Below, piece after piece: positions 1 through 10,084 of a stretch of 64,000 nucleotides of DNA (position 1 is the stretch's first letter; every line of letters begins with the position of its first letter). The stretch is from Ancylostoma caninum (Eukaryota > Nematoda > Chromadorea > Rhabditida > Ancylostomatidae): assembly GCA_037903475.1 (NCBI GenBank), contig JBAJFG010000621.1, positions 868,001 through 932,000 of the forward strand, written 5' to 3'. Below the pieces are notes generated by a model, which did no database searches, had not been told where the DNA came from, and was given only the letters and a program-made list of their open reading frames with translations. The position numbers and the translations under genes are program-made.

Positions 1-780
1 GAATCATTTTCGAGTCCGACTAGACTTCCCAGTCCCCAACTTCTGATGACCACCTCGTATTTTGCCCTGTTTGCACTCTTTTCTGTTCTCATCTCAGAAC
101 CTGTAGCATTTGACGCATGTCGCACCAGCGCAATTTTTGAAAACTTTTTAGCTATGGAGTTGGCTGTTCTGGTGCGGTCATCTCTCGACCCTCATCTGCG
201 TACATGTGTAGTTCCCTGTAGATATTAAAGAGCAATAAGAAATGATTAGCATCACCTGAGGAACAGTCATTTGTACATTTTCCTTGAGAGTCCCGATAAG
301 TGAATCCAGGTTTGCATTCGCAGGTGTTGTACGAGCAAACCAGTGGACACATGTCCTGAATCCACGCAACACCTTTCGCAAGTCCTCTGCTGCATAAAAC
401 CTCTTTTTTCTTTTAATTTGTACCGCTTCGTTACAGATTCACGTAGAAGGTGAAGAAAGTAACGGAGAAACTCCTGTTCTCGTGTTTGAAGTGGATAGGC
501 CCAAGAACTCCTCTCAAAATCTCGCAAAATCACTCGGAGTTGAGCTCATATCGTTCTTCCTCGTAAATGGAGTGAAAAAATCAGCACGTGCCAGAGGGCT
601 CTCGAAATAGGAAGGAGCTTTTTGAAATGGCAAATGTTTCGTCTTACAAGATGGACTTTGAAACGATTCGCTACCGCTATGGGTCTTTCTAATTGTGGTG
701 TACTCACAAAGGAAGTGAATGAGGCTAGCTACTAAGACAATTGTGGCGTCGAACAGCAGGTCGAACCCCCATCGCCCCAC
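1..780 (-). pseudogene. Decayed cysteine-rich secreted module, copy 1
   Basis: Two exon-like segments lie on the minus strand. Positions 708-780 start with ATG and encode a signal-peptide-like stretch (charged start, then ATIVLVASLIHFL) ending at a GTGAGT donor. Positions 256 to about 395 encode a cysteine-rich segment containing VCSYNTCECKPGFTYRD, which resembles an EGF- or TIL-type module, followed by a GTGATG donor after TCCTCAG. I could not join the two segments in phase without a stop, so this copy is either broken or missing an exon. The same sequence, about 70-80% alike by eye, recurs at 13380-14230, and its far end recurs at 62585-62760. Function is unknown; a secreted protease-inhibitor-like or EGF-like role would be a guess. 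Confidence 0.4.
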
Positions 781-824
781 CCACTTTTTGAACTGGGGGA
801 GTGGGTATCGACGTTCTTGTTTAG

Positions 825-925
825 CAGAACGTGCTGCTCATGCCTCCCGACGTGCTGCTCATACCCCCCGACGTGCTGATGTCCACCGGAATTCTCCAGA
901 CGTGCTGTTGTCCGCCGGGACCGTG
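825..925. repeat. Short degenerate tandem repeat, about 22-bp unit
   Basis: Three to four imperfect units share the core ACGTGCTGCTCAT followed by CCCCC-type sequence. It lies just upstream (minus-strand sense) of the signal-peptide-like exon. No coding role is claimed. Confidence 0.5.
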
Positions 926-1050
926 ATACCACGTGTATATGTTATTAATAAACAACTTCATCTTCCCTAACCTTCACTTTCATTCTAACATCCTTGGAGC
1001 AGTGGTGATGTTCATGACGTTTCATTGAAGGGCAACTAGGCAATTTGTCA

Positions 1051-1371
1051 GTTCATGACGGGTATGGGGATATCAACAGAATCCGGTCCTATTCGACGCG
1101 CTGATTCCGGCGATATGCTTGAAATTGGGAAGGACCGTCAAAAAACAGTATCTAGGAGGCCAAATTTGATACTAGAGCGGACGAGTTCTCTTGCTAGGAG
1201 GCTGGAAAAAGTGGAGCTGAGGAGTTGACTCAGGCAACAACATCGTGCGAACCGACGGCCAAATTGGCCCGCGCGGACCACCCGAGCTACCAAATTTGTG
1301 GGTGTGGCCTGTTACCGGGCGACCCGAGGGAATTAAGTGAAGCATCGGGCGACCCGAGCGCATTGGATGAA
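1051..1371 (+). repeat. Left arm of 321-bp inverted repeat
   Basis: This stretch is the reverse complement of 3121-3441 with almost no differences. Paired positions sum to 4492 throughout, so there are no indels. The arms enclose about 1.75 kb that contains a tRNA-like sequence and CCCGA-rich repeats. Reading frames through the arms mirror each other and are not taken as genes. The structure suggests a foldback (MITE-like) element or a recent inverted duplication. Confidence 0.8.
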
Positions 1372-1455
1372 ATACCGGGTGAGCCAAGGGCATGATAGGA
1401 ACCCACCGGATGGGCCGAGGGAATACTAAAAATTATCGGGCGACCCGAAGGCAAA
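1316..1455. repeat. CCCGA-motif degenerate repeat cluster
   Basis: The motif CGGGCGACCCGAG and close variants (GGTGAGCCAAG, GGGCCGAGGG) recur about every 30-35 bases. The same motif in both orientations occurs again at 2326-2435, inside the same foldback. It may be a small satellite carried by the element. Confidence 0.5.
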
Positions 1456-2100
1456 GCTTGCGGAATTCAAGGCAAGTGAAGAGAGCATCCCCAAATTGCA
1501 TTAGAGAAGAGATTTTCATGCTAGCTAGATGCTATTCTTCTGCATGTTTTCAAAGAGTGGTTACTGGGTGACCAGTCAAGTTTTTTGAATGAGACCCCGA
1601 CTAACAAAATCACTGGTTGCCAATGAATTTGAATAAGGATTATGCTATGACATGGACTTGTGAAATCCTAAAAAATCAAGAAAGAATTGAATTGATCTCG
1701 TAGGAGTGTTCAGTGGTCCGGAGCCGCTCTCCGTATAGCAACTTGCTCTTCTTGGTCTTCTGATTGTCTGCACATCCGTACGTTTCACTTTCGTCGCCGT
1801 TCTCATTTCTGATTGATCTTAAGGTGTGGGATGGTGAGCAAATCCGGGCCACTGATATCTCATAAACATACATTTGGCTAAGAAGAAGAAGCAATGCAAG
1901 ATTCAGAATGCCTACGAGATGGATCAGTTGCTCTAGAATTTCTTGCTGTGCAGGGCCCCGCGTTCACAATGGATAGCGGTGGACCCATAGCACCCTAATT
2001 CCTAAAACTGACCCGCTTTTATCGCAAGTTGGACCTCCACATCCTCGACGTGTCCCAGAGGAGTGATGACAGAAAGAAGATTGAAGTGAAAACGGCATAG

Positions 2101-2185
2101 TGTCGAATGGCCGAGTGGATAAGAAAGCGGATTCCCAAGACAGAGTTCGGTGTGAAGGACAGGTTCGGATCCTAAAGGTTGGAAA
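2101..2185 (+). repeat. tRNA-like sequence (pseudo-tRNA or SINE head)
   Basis: An A-box match TGGCCGAGTGG at 2108 and a B-box match GGTTCGGATCC at 2162 are spaced as in a class II (Leu/Ser-type) tRNA gene. The T-stem pairs only partly, the acceptor ends do not pair well, and I could not place a clean anticodon stem. It is therefore more likely a tRNA-derived pseudogene or SINE promoter than a working tRNA. Confidence 0.4.
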
Positions 2186-2325
2186 GGTTGCGGTAAAGCA
2201 GTGGTTGGGGTTCGAAACGTTTGCATTTTCCTTTCAGGACATTCTATGTTGAAATCTGCTTGTTTCCAAGCTGCCACGAGCAGGTAAGCGCAGGTAGGGT
2301 TGATTTTGATTCTAACTGCCAAGTG

Positions 2326-2435
2326 AAGTGCGGGTGAGCCGACAGCATTTACTGTGCGACCCGACGGCCATTTCAGAGCGACCCGAGGATAACGCGTCGG
2401 GTCACCGGGTAATCGCCGTCGGGTCGCCCTGTGTT
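2326..2435. repeat. CCCGA-motif degenerate repeat cluster, second
   Basis: Four or more GCGACCCGA / GTCGGGTCGCC motifs are arranged partly head-to-head around 2390-2410. It belongs to the same family as the cluster at 1316-1455. Confidence 0.45.
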
Positions 2436-2924
2436 ATTGCCTGAGGAGATTGCACATCAAAATGAACTTTTCAGCAGTAGCTATTATCGAATGGATAAGC
2501 ATTGACATGTTGGAAAACGTTGCCGCACCCTCAGCTCGTTTTTAATGCGGAATCAAACTTCCCGTCCACTGGCCAAGAATTTCGAAATTCTCGGCCAAAG
2601 AATCCCTAACTTGTGGGGTTTTCGACATTACTCCAAGACCTAAAGCGTACCTTTGCGCTCAGCGGCTCGCATATGTTCGGCTGAGGTGAGGGTCTCGAAC
2701 GCGATCCTTGAGGTGACACACTGCCTTTAAGAGCAATTTGTGGCGACTTATATAGCCGATGGTTGAGCTTTACACCCTTGCGCTTTATCTTGTCCGAATA
2801 TACAATGTGGTGAGAAATGCGGGAAGAATAGTGAGTAAAATGTGTCTTGTATTAGAAGGAATGAAAATAGAATGGAGATCATCGATGAGTCTATGATACA
2901 ACTTAAACTAGATGTGTGCGTTTG

Positions 2925-3035
2925 ACGCGCGTTCGTCTATATGATAGGTTAGTCGCATCGCCGACGCAGCTTAGACGCACGCGTTTACGGCCTGGCGGCG
3001 GTCGCGCGTTCTTTCCACTGAGAATGTAGATGACG
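2925..3035. repeat. Dispersed repeat shared with 30965-31095
   Basis: The order of blocks CGTCTATATGAT, AGTCGCATCGC, GACGCACGCGTTTACGGCC, CGCGCGTTC.TTTC and TGAG.ATGTA is the same at 30965-31095 in an intron of the large gene. The second copy has a short insertion. The repeat is GC-rich and non-coding, probably an ancient mobile-element fragment. Confidence 0.6.
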
Positions 3036-3120
3036 TCGGGGGTAGCCGCGAGTGCACGTGGGGGACGTCTGCTGCGGTACGTGGGGGGATGTCTGCTGGG
3101 GTACGTGAGATACGTGAGAT

Positions 3121-3441
3121 TTCATCCAATGCGCTCGGGTCGCCCGATGCTTCACTTAATTCCCTCGGGTCGCCCGGTAACAGGCCACACCCACAAATTT
3201 GGTAGCTCGGGTGGTCCGCGCGGGCCAATTTGGCCGTCGGTTCGCACGATGTTGTTGCCTGAGTCAACTCCTCAGCTCCACTTTTTCCAGCCTCCTAGCA
3301 AGAGAACTCGTCCGCTCTAGTATCAAATTTGGCCTCCTAGATACTGTTTTTTGACGGTCCTTCCCAATTTCAAGCATATCGCCGGAATCAGCGCGTCGAA
3401 TAGGACCGGATTCTGTTGATATCCCCATACCCGTCATGAAC
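3121..3441 (-). repeat. Right arm of 321-bp inverted repeat
   Basis: Reverse complement of 1051-1371. Similarity stops abruptly after the ACCCGTCATGAAC end at 3441, where the left arm stops at 1051, giving sharp shared borders. Confidence 0.8.
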
Positions 3442-4094
3442 TACACCTTATATATACTGCTGGATTCAGCCCATCGGCAAGATTCAGAATCCGCTGAAAC
3501 CTCAGACACGAAAACGGGGTGACACATTGCCTTTAACTAACTCTTCCATTTGCTTTTTCTAGTCTTTAGCGAGGAAACTCATCCGCATCAATATAAACTT
3601 TTGTCTTAGAAATAGGGATTTTTTACCTTTCTTCTCACATTTCCAATACATCATTGGAACCAATGCGTCGAGTACACTGAAGTCCGCGCCCGGACCGGCA
3701 GGCGGGTGAACGGGTGTGCCTGACCAGGAAATTTTGTAGTCGCACCCATATTTTCGTACAGTGCGAAGAAATTCAGAGCTGAAGCTTATGCCAGATAGAT
3801 GTGCCCTTAACTTCCTCCCATAAAGTCAAAAACTGCGCAGTTTTTCGGTCAACATTGATTTTCTCTATAATAACATGCGAGTTGCAACCTGCCGGATGTA
3901 CGCAGCACAATTAACAGGAGACCCGCGGTAGGAGGCGTTTTTTAAGGCTTCGATGCAAAGAAATGGAGTGGCTTGCACTCGAAGTTAGGACCGAGTGGCC
4001 CATCCAAGCGATTTTTGGTGGTAAAGGCTTCCCTATGGCCTCGTGGGATTCCACAAGGTGAGGGACCATGTTATCTGTTTTTGCAGAGACGTCC

Positions 4095-4275
4095 GGTGTG
4101 ATGCCTGGCTAGGCCAGCCTCTCGGTGTTGCCTGGTCAGTTTCCGAGTGTTGCCTGACCAGTTTCCGCGTGTTGCCTGAACAGTTCCCGGGTGTTCATGG
4201 CTGCCTGATCAGATTCCGGGACTGAATTTCCTGACCGGTTCCCGGGTGCTGGCTGGCTAGATTCCGGCTCTTGCG
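4095..4275 (-). repeat. Degenerate 20-22-bp tandem repeat next to LTR
   Basis: The phrase TGCCTGACCAGTTTCCG(A/C)GTGT and variants recur four to five times. The mirror image is at 10085-10235. It lies just outside the LTR in both arms. Confidence 0.55.
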
Positions 4276-4398
4276 TGCCTGGTCAGCAGGTAAGCACGTC
4301 TGCTAGCCCGGCAACGAGATCCGTAAAATGTTCTGGCGGCGGTCTTCAGAGTAGGACGGGATTCTGTTGATATCCTGATAGTCATCATGAGGTGAGAC

Positions 4399-4551
4399 TG
4401 TTGTGTCCTTGAACGGCGATTAGACGCTGGTTTATTGGAAGACAGGAATACATACAAATGGTGGAAAAGTGGGCCCTTATATAGGGTCCAGGAAGAATCC
4501 AGAATGGCGGGAGATCACTGATATGGGTTGGTCAAGGGCGCAGCCCCAACA
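4399..4551 (-). mobile_element. LTR of inverted gypsy copy (153 bp)
   Basis: On the minus strand it runs from TGTTGGGG to CACAACA, so it has the usual TG...CA ends with short inverted termini. It contains a TATA-like CTATATAAGGG and an AATAAA signal. It is preceded on the minus strand by a GGTGGGAGG polypurine tract. The matching plus-strand LTR is at 9784-9935. Confidence 0.7.
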
Positions 4552-4629
4552 CCTCCCACCTTAAGATGAATACAACAAATAACGTAATTCATCTTAGCAT
4601 AATAGGATTCAAAATTACATGTTAAGATA

Positions 4630-5535
4630 TCACATTCCTAGATACGTTTTCCTTGATGGGTCCATGTTCAGCGGAGTTGGTGCACGTCGTTTGCGTGTTG
4701 AGCGGCGTAGCGGTCTCGACGTCGACGTGGTTGTCGAAGGGCCTGTGTCGTTGCCATCCGTTGGGCCCGTCAGGGTTGTTCCTGGAGTCGGCGTGGGGAT
4801 CGAAACGGCTTGGGTGGGATGTCTTTGGCATTCCGTGGGCAAGTCAAAGAGATCCAAAAGCTTCTGTTCGGTGTCCTCGGCTGTTCTGGGACGGAGCTGA
4901 TTTGCATGGCGTCGGTGTATCTGTCCATTCACGAGTACTTCGTAAAGGACGTTTCCAATTCGTTGGGTAACTTTTCCGTAAACCCATTTTGCTTGACCCT
5001 TTCGATAGTCGCGGACCCATACTGCATCGCAAGGACGAAACTTCTTGGATTGCGCATTGTTGTGGCGGTTGAATTGCTCTTCCATTTTCTTGTTTCGTTC
5101 CTCCGGGTTGCTCCTCGATGTGTTCAACATGGTGAGAGCCGTGCGAATTTGTCGTCCGATGAAGTTCTCAGCCGGAGATAGTCCTCTTGGTGACGATGGA
5201 CACGGGGTCCGTCGATAGACTTGCAGGAACTTCTGCAAAGGATCCTTAGAGGTCAAGTTGTTGTTCAGCTTCCGTAAAGCATTCTTGAACGTATCTACGA
5301 ATCGTTCCGCCTGTCCATTCGATTGTGGATGGAATGGAGGGGACCGCATGTGCTGGATGCCATTGGTGGCACAAAAATCGGCGAACTCCTTTGAGGTAAA
5401 CTGTGTACCATTGTCCGATACCAGAGTGTAGACGTTGCCAAATTGAGCGAATAGTCGAGTGAGTTGCCTGATGGTAGCCGTGCTGGACGTCGTCGTCATT
5501 TCGATTATCTCTGGCCATTTGGAGTAGGAGTCCAC
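4630..5535 (-). pseudogene. gypsy-type integrase fragment (5'-truncated pol)
   Basis: An open frame of 301 codons covers the integrase catalytic core from just after its first acidic residue (starts DSYSKWPEI) through VSDNGTQF and the HPQSNGQAERF region. It then continues through a C-terminal tail that stays open to YLGM before the stop. Compared with the plus-strand copy, the C-terminal tail here is in one frame, while the plus copy has a one-base difference near 9450. All upstream pol and gag domains are absent, so this is a non-functional fragment. Confidence 0.85.
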
Positions 5536-5576
5536 AACAACGAGATAGCTTTTCCCGTCAGCCCGTTCTACTCACC

Positions 5577-5873
5577 ATGCCCAGTCCTGCACCAGCTGCT
5601 CCTGATGAGGCCTCAGCATGGCTCGCCCATATTCTTGCCATGCAATCGCAGCAGCTCCAGCATCTGACCGAGCTGATGGCCACTCTCGTCGACCAGAAGC
5701 GGATGTCCTCGCCGCCAACCCTACCCATGCCAGTCGCCGATCCATATGGGGATCTCATGCAAGATCTGCCCGCCTTCAACTACGACGAGGACGATGATGC
5801 TACGTTCGACGCCTGGATCAAACGCTATGGCCCAGTAATCGATGATCGCGCAACCTCATTGTGGACAAGCTAG
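5577..5873 (+). pseudogene. gypsy gag N-terminal segment
   Basis: The frame starts at ATG 5577 and encodes 98 residues of a retrotransposon capsid-type N-terminus: a glutamine-rich helix (AMQSQQLQHL) followed by a DAWIKRYGPVIDD stretch. It then hits a stop at about 5871. The sequence plainly continues in the frame of the next feature, so a single-base indel near 5850 separates the two. The capsid lacks nothing obvious before this point. There is no 5' LTR upstream; the leader directly abuts the inverted fragment at about 5561. Confidence 0.7.
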
Positions 5874-8800
5874 ATCGAGCAGCGTACAAGACGTACTCAG
5901 AACACGTCCTCCCGCTGAAGCCACGCGACATCGACCTCCCCACAACTCTCCTCAACCTGACAAAGTTGTTCGGACCCAAGAAGACGCTGACTTGTCGCCG
6001 ATTCGAATTTCTGCAAAGCACATGTCCAGCCCTCTCTGGATCGTATGTGCCCTACCGCGAATTCGGCAACACGATCAAGAAGAAGTTCGAGGAAGCCTCC
6101 GTGAAGGATGTTGATAGCGAAACCCTCAAGTGCCTCGTCTTCATTTCTGGCCTGACGGACTCCTCCCACTCGGAGATGTGCCTACGCCTACTCAACAGAA
6201 TCAACCGTTTGAGTGAAGGCGACCCTCCCCCGACTTTGGACGACTTCATCAACGACTGCGAAACCTTCGTCACGCTGCGGTCCGACAACCGTGCTATGGA
6301 GACAGAAGAAATCAAAGCGGCTTACCAAAAGAAGACAGGAAGGAAGAAGAAAAGCTATTCTTCCCGCGAACGGCACCACCGATCCCGTTCAAACGTACGA
6401 CAACGTCATACTTCGCATCGATCTCAGAAGTCGGAATCTCCGCCAAGGAAACCGAGGAAGAAGCGGTTTGAACGAAACCACCGATGCAGAAAGGTAGCCA
6501 CGAGCGTTCAAGATTTACGCACCTACCTGAAGGTACACATAAATGGACGGCTCACACGACTCCACCTCGACACTGGTGCGGACATCACTATGATTTCCAA
6601 GAAGACTTGGAGCGATATCGGAAAGCCCGCTACAGAAGCATACATCCTGCCCGTAAAGACGGCCGATGGATCACCGATGGAGATCATTGGACGATTCGAA
6701 ACGGACTTCACGATTTTCGATCGCCACCATCGACCAAACAAGGGACGTAGACACTGTTACGTCACCCAATCGACCGACCTTCTCGGACTCGAGTGGTGCA
6801 TCCAAATGCCGGACTATCGACAATTCAAGGATCAATGTCACTGCCGAATGGTGACCACAGCTCTCGACAGGATCCGTAACGAGACCGTCACATCTCTGAA
6901 GGCGCGTTTCGCGGACGTGTTCAGTCCCGGACTAGGACGGTGCACCAAGACTAAGGCCAAACTAGTCTTGAAGCCAGATGCCACGCCCATCTACCGCCAA
7001 AGAAGACCAGTGCCCTTTGCCTCCCAATCAGCCGTTAATGCCGAGATCGACCGACTACTGAACGAAGGCGTATTATCCGCCGTCGACCACTCGAATTGGG
7101 CAGCCCCTATAGTCGTCGTGAAGAAAAGCAATGGCACAACTCGGATTTGCGCCGATTTTTCCACTGGCCTCAACGACGCATTGTTGCTGCACCAGCATCC
7201 ACTGCCCACTGCTGAAGAGGTGTTCACTAAGCTGAATGGTGGTCAGCTGTTTTCACAAATCGATCTCGCCGACGCCTATCTACAAGTGGAAGTGGAAGAA
7301 AACTCAAAGGAACTCCTCACTGTGAACACTCATCGCGGCCTGTTTCGATACAACCGTCTCACGTTTGGAGTCAAGTCCGCCCCCGGGATCTTCCAACAGA
7401 TCATCGACTCCATGATCGCTGGTCTCACAGGCGTCGCCGCATATCTCGATGACATCATCGTGACCGGACGCACTGTCGATGAACACCGCCAGAACCTAGA
7501 AGCTGTCTTCAGAAGGATAAGCGACTATGGTTTCAGAGTCCGGATTGACAAGTGCAACTTCTTGATGCAGGAAATCCGGTACCTCGGCGACATTATCGAC
7601 AAGGATGGACGCCGTTCGGACCCTGGCAAGGTGAAAGCAATCACCGAAATGCCACCACCCAAGGACCTCTCACAACTTCGTTCATTCTTAGGAATGATAA
7701 ACTACTATGGAGCCTTCATCCCAAAGATGCGTCAAATTCGTGCTCCGCTCGACGCTCTACTGAAGAAGGACGTCCCGTTCAACTGGTCCGAGGATTGCCA
7801 GAAGGCATTCGACAAGGGAAAAGACGTGCTGGCCTCACCGCTGCTCCTCACCCGCTTTGACCCGAATCTGGAGCTCATCGTCGCCGCTGATGCCTCCGAG
7901 TACGGCATCGGAGCAGTTATCCTTCATCACTTCGCAGACGGAACTGAGAAGGCCATCAGTCACGCAAGTCGAAGCCTCACTGCCACGGAGAAGAGATATG
8001 GACAAATTGAGAAGGAAGGACTCGCGCTCGTCTACGCAGTCCGAAAATTCCATAGGTACCTCTTCGGGCGCCCCTTCACACTACTTACGGACCACAAACC
8101 ACTCGTCACTATCTTCGGAAACAAGAAAGGACTACCCACATACACGGCTAATAGGCTACTGCGATGGTCTCTCATCCTCCGAGGATATGACTTCAAGATT
8201 GCATATCGAAGGACGACGGACTTCGGACAAGCCGATGCATTGTCCAGACTTATAGCCGAGCAGGCGGTGCCAAGTGAAGATGTCATCATCGCCACTGCTG
8301 CTCAAGAAGCTGAAGCTGAGTGCCAAGCCGCAAAAAAGCTGTTGCCCATTGATATGGACATGATCAGAGAAGAAAGCGGTAAGGATGACACTCTACAGAA
8401 GGTTATCGACCACGTACGCCGAGACAATTGGCCGAAGAAACCTCCCCCTTGTACCGCTCGCTATTACGCTCTTCGCCAGTCCCTCTCTCTTCACAATGAC
8501 TGCCTTTTCGTCGGACATCGGATAGTCGTTCCGACGAGATTCCACAGTCGAGTGATGACGCTGCTTCATGAAGGACATCCTGTAATAAAAAGGATGAAAG
8601 CACTCGCCCTATCCTTCGTGTACTGGACTAACTTAACGAAGGACATCGAGAACTTCGTCCGCGGATGTCGAAGTTGTCAAGAAGCAACGAAATCTCCCGT
8701 GAAAACGGAACTCCACTCATGGAAAATAGAAGATGAGCCGTGGTCTCGAATACACGTGGACTTCGCTGGACCGGTTGATGGGAAAAGCTATCTCGTCGTT

Positions 8801-9451
8801 GTGGACTCCTACTCCAAATGGCCAGAGATAATCGAAATGACGACGACGTCCAGCACGGCTATCTTCAGGCAACTCAATCGACTATTCGCTCAATTTGGCA
8901 ACCCCTACACTCTGGTATCGGACAATGATACACAGTTTACCTCAAAGGAGTTCGCCGATTTTTGTGCCACCAATGGCATCCAGCACATGCGGTCCCCTCC
9001 ATTCCATCCACAATCGAATGGACAGGCGGAACGATTCGTAGATACGTTCAAGAATGCATTACGGAAGCTGAACAACAACTTGACCTCTAAGGATCCTTTG
9101 CAGAAGTTCCTGCAACTCTATCGACGGACCCCGTGTCCATCGTCACCAAGAGGACTATCTCCGGCTGAGAACTTCATCGGACGACAAATTCGCACAGCTC
9201 TCACCATGTTGAACACATTGAGGAGCAACCCGGATGAACGAAACAAGAAAATGGAAGAGCAATTCAACCGCCACAACAATGCGCAATCCAAGAAGTTTCG
9301 TCCTTGCGATGCAGTATGGGTCCGCGACTATCGAAAGGGTCAAGCAAAATGGGTTTACGGAAAAGTTACCCAACGAATTGGAAACGTCCTTTACGAAGTA
9401 CTCGTGAATGGACAGATACACCGACGCCATGCAAATCAGCTCCGTCCCTAA
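5861..9451 (+). CDS. Ty3/gypsy gag-pol polyprotein (retrotransposon)
   Basis: An open frame of 1196 codons. Residues 1-200 are the rest of gag, with a basic Arg/Lys/Ser-rich tail (about 155-215) and no CCHC zinc knuckle that I can see. An aspartic protease motif DTGA lies at 237-240. Reverse transcriptase runs about 370-640 with SQIDLADAY (465) and YLDD (528). RNase H runs about 670-790 (VAADASEYGIG, then TDHKPL). Integrase has an HHCC zinc finger (HEGH at about 903, CRSC at about 936) and catalytic Asp 967, Asp 1021 and Glu 1057. The order PR-RT-RH-IN marks the Ty3/gypsy (Metaviridae) lineage. The catalytic residues are all present, but gag is frameshifted upstream and the C-terminal tail is cut by a one-base change near 9450. 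The frame opens within gag; ATG at 5861 is only the first in-frame ATG, not a true start. Confidence 0.93.
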   Translation: MDKLDRAAYKTYSEHVLPLKPRDIDLPTTLLNLTKLFGPKKTLTCRRFEFLQSTCPALSGSYVPYREFGNTIKKKFEEASVKDVDSETLKCLVFISGLTDSSHSEMCLRLLNRINRLSEGDPPPTLDDFINDCETFVTLRSDNRAMETEEIKAAYQKKTGRKKKSYSSRERHHRSRSNVRQRHTSHRSQKSESPPRKPRKKRFERNHRCRKVATSVQDLRTYLKVHINGRLTRLHLDTGADITMISKKTWSDIGKPATEAYILPVKTADGSPMEIIGRFETDFTIFDRHHRPNKGRRHCYVTQSTDLLGLEWCIQMPDYRQFKDQCHCRMVTTALDRIRNETVTSLKARFADVFSPGLGRCTKTKAKLVLKPDATPIYRQRRPVPFASQSAVNAEIDRLLNEGVLSAVDHSNWAAPIVVVKKSNGTTRICADFSTGLNDALLLHQHPLPTAEEVFTKLNGGQLFSQIDLADAYLQVEVEENSKELLTVNTHRGLFRYNRLTFGVKSAPGIFQQIIDSMIAGLTGVAAYLDDIIVTGRTVDEHRQNLEAVFRRISDYGFRVRIDKCNFLMQEIRYLGDIIDKDGRRSDPGKVKAITEMPPPKDLSQLRSFLGMINYYGAFIPKMRQIRAPLDALLKKDVPFNWSEDCQKAFDKGKDVLASPLLLTRFDPNLELIVAADASEYGIGAVILHHFADGTEKAISHASRSLTATEKRYGQIEKEGLALVYAVRKFHRYLFGRPFTLLTDHKPLVTIFGNKKGLPTYTANRLLRWSLILRGYDFKIAYRRTTDFGQADALSRLIAEQAVPSEDVIIATAAQEAEAECQAAKKLLPIDMDMIREESGKDDTLQKVIDHVRRDNWPKKPPPCTARYYALRQSLSLHNDCLFVGHRIVVPTRFHSRVMTLLHEGHPVIKRMKALALSFVYWTNLTKDIENFVRGCRSCQEATKSPVKTELHSWKIEDEPWSRIHVDFAGPVDGKSYLVVVDSYSKWPEIIEMTTTSSTAIFRQLNRLFAQFGNPYTLVSDNDTQFTSKEFADFCATNGIQHMRSPPFHPQSNGQAERFVDTFKNALRKLNNNLTSKDPLQKFLQLYRRTPCPSSPRGLSPAENFIGRQIRTALTMLNTLRSNPDERNKKMEEQFNRHNNAQSKKFRPCDAVWVRDYRKGQAKWVYGKVTQRIGNVLYEVLVNGQIHRRHANQLRP

Positions 9452-9783
9452 CAGCCGGGGACACCGAACAGAAGCTTTTGGATCTTTTTGACTTGCCCAC
9501 GGAATGCCAAAGACATCCCACCCAAGCCGTTTCGATCCCCACGCCGACTCCAGGAACAACCCTGACGGGCCCAACGGATGGCAACGACACAGGCCCTTCG
9601 ACAACCACGTCGACGTCGAGACCGCTACGCCGCTCAACAGGCAAACGGCGTGCACCAACTCCGCTGAACATGGACCCATCAAGGAAAACGTATCTAGGAA
9701 TGTGATATCTTAACATGTAATTTTGAATCCTATTATGCTAAAATGAATTACGTTATTTGTTGTATTCATCTTAAGGTGGGAGG

Positions 9784-9935
9784 TTTTGGGGCTGCGCCCT
9801 TGACCAACCCATATCAGTGATCTCCTGCCATTCTGGATCCTTCCTGGAACCTATATAAGGGCCACTTTTCCACCATTTGTATGTATTCCTGTCTTCCAAT
9901 AAACCAGCGTCTAATCGCCGTTCAAGAACACAACA
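9784..9935 (+). mobile_element. 3' LTR of gypsy element (152 bp)
   Basis: It follows the polypurine tract GGTGGGAGG and ends ...AACACAACA. A TATA-like CTATATAAGGGCC (about 9850) and AATAAA (about 9898) fit an LTR promoter and polyadenylation site. The first bases read TTTTGGGG against TGTTGGGG in the inverted copy, so the terminal TG has mutated. No matching 5' LTR is present. Confidence 0.7.
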
Positions 9936-10084
9936 GTCTCACCTCATGATGACTATCAACATATCAAAGAATCCCGTCCTACTCTGGAGACCGCCGCCAG
10001 AACATTTTACGGATCTCGTTGCCGGGCTAGCAGACGTGCTTACCTGCTGACCAGGCACGCAAGAGCCGGAATCTAGCCAGCCAG

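Larger units (their letters stand above)
3563..5561 (-). mobile_element. Inverted 3' half of Ty3/gypsy element plus flank
   Basis: This segment is the reverse complement of the 3' half of the element at 5577-9935, including its flank to 10771. In minus-strand order it holds the integrase core and C-terminus (5535-4630), a polypurine tract (4552-4566), an LTR (4399-4551), then about 830 bases also present after the plus-strand LTR. Similarity stops at 3563 and at about 5561, where it abuts the start of the plus-strand gag leader. The 5' part of this copy is missing. Because the non-LTR flank is shared by both arms, one inverted duplication explains the structure better than two independent insertions. 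Either that or an assembly fold-over is possible. Confidence 0.8.

Noticed and set aside
1172..1393. 73-codon minus-strand frame identical to one at 3121-3320 plus strand
   Set aside because: The identity is due to the inverted repeat, and the sequence is CCCGA-repeat derived.
2101..2185. Functional tRNA-Leu/Ser gene
   Set aside because: A and B boxes match, but the acceptor and T stems do not pair well enough, so it is reported as tRNA-like only.
2002..2322. 106-codon minus-strand frame
   Set aside because: It runs antisense through the tRNA-like sequence and shows no coding pattern.
4619..5181. Plus-strand frames of 93-123 codons
   Set aside because: They are antisense to the integrase tail. 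The same frames appear antisense in the mirrored copy at 9155-9716.
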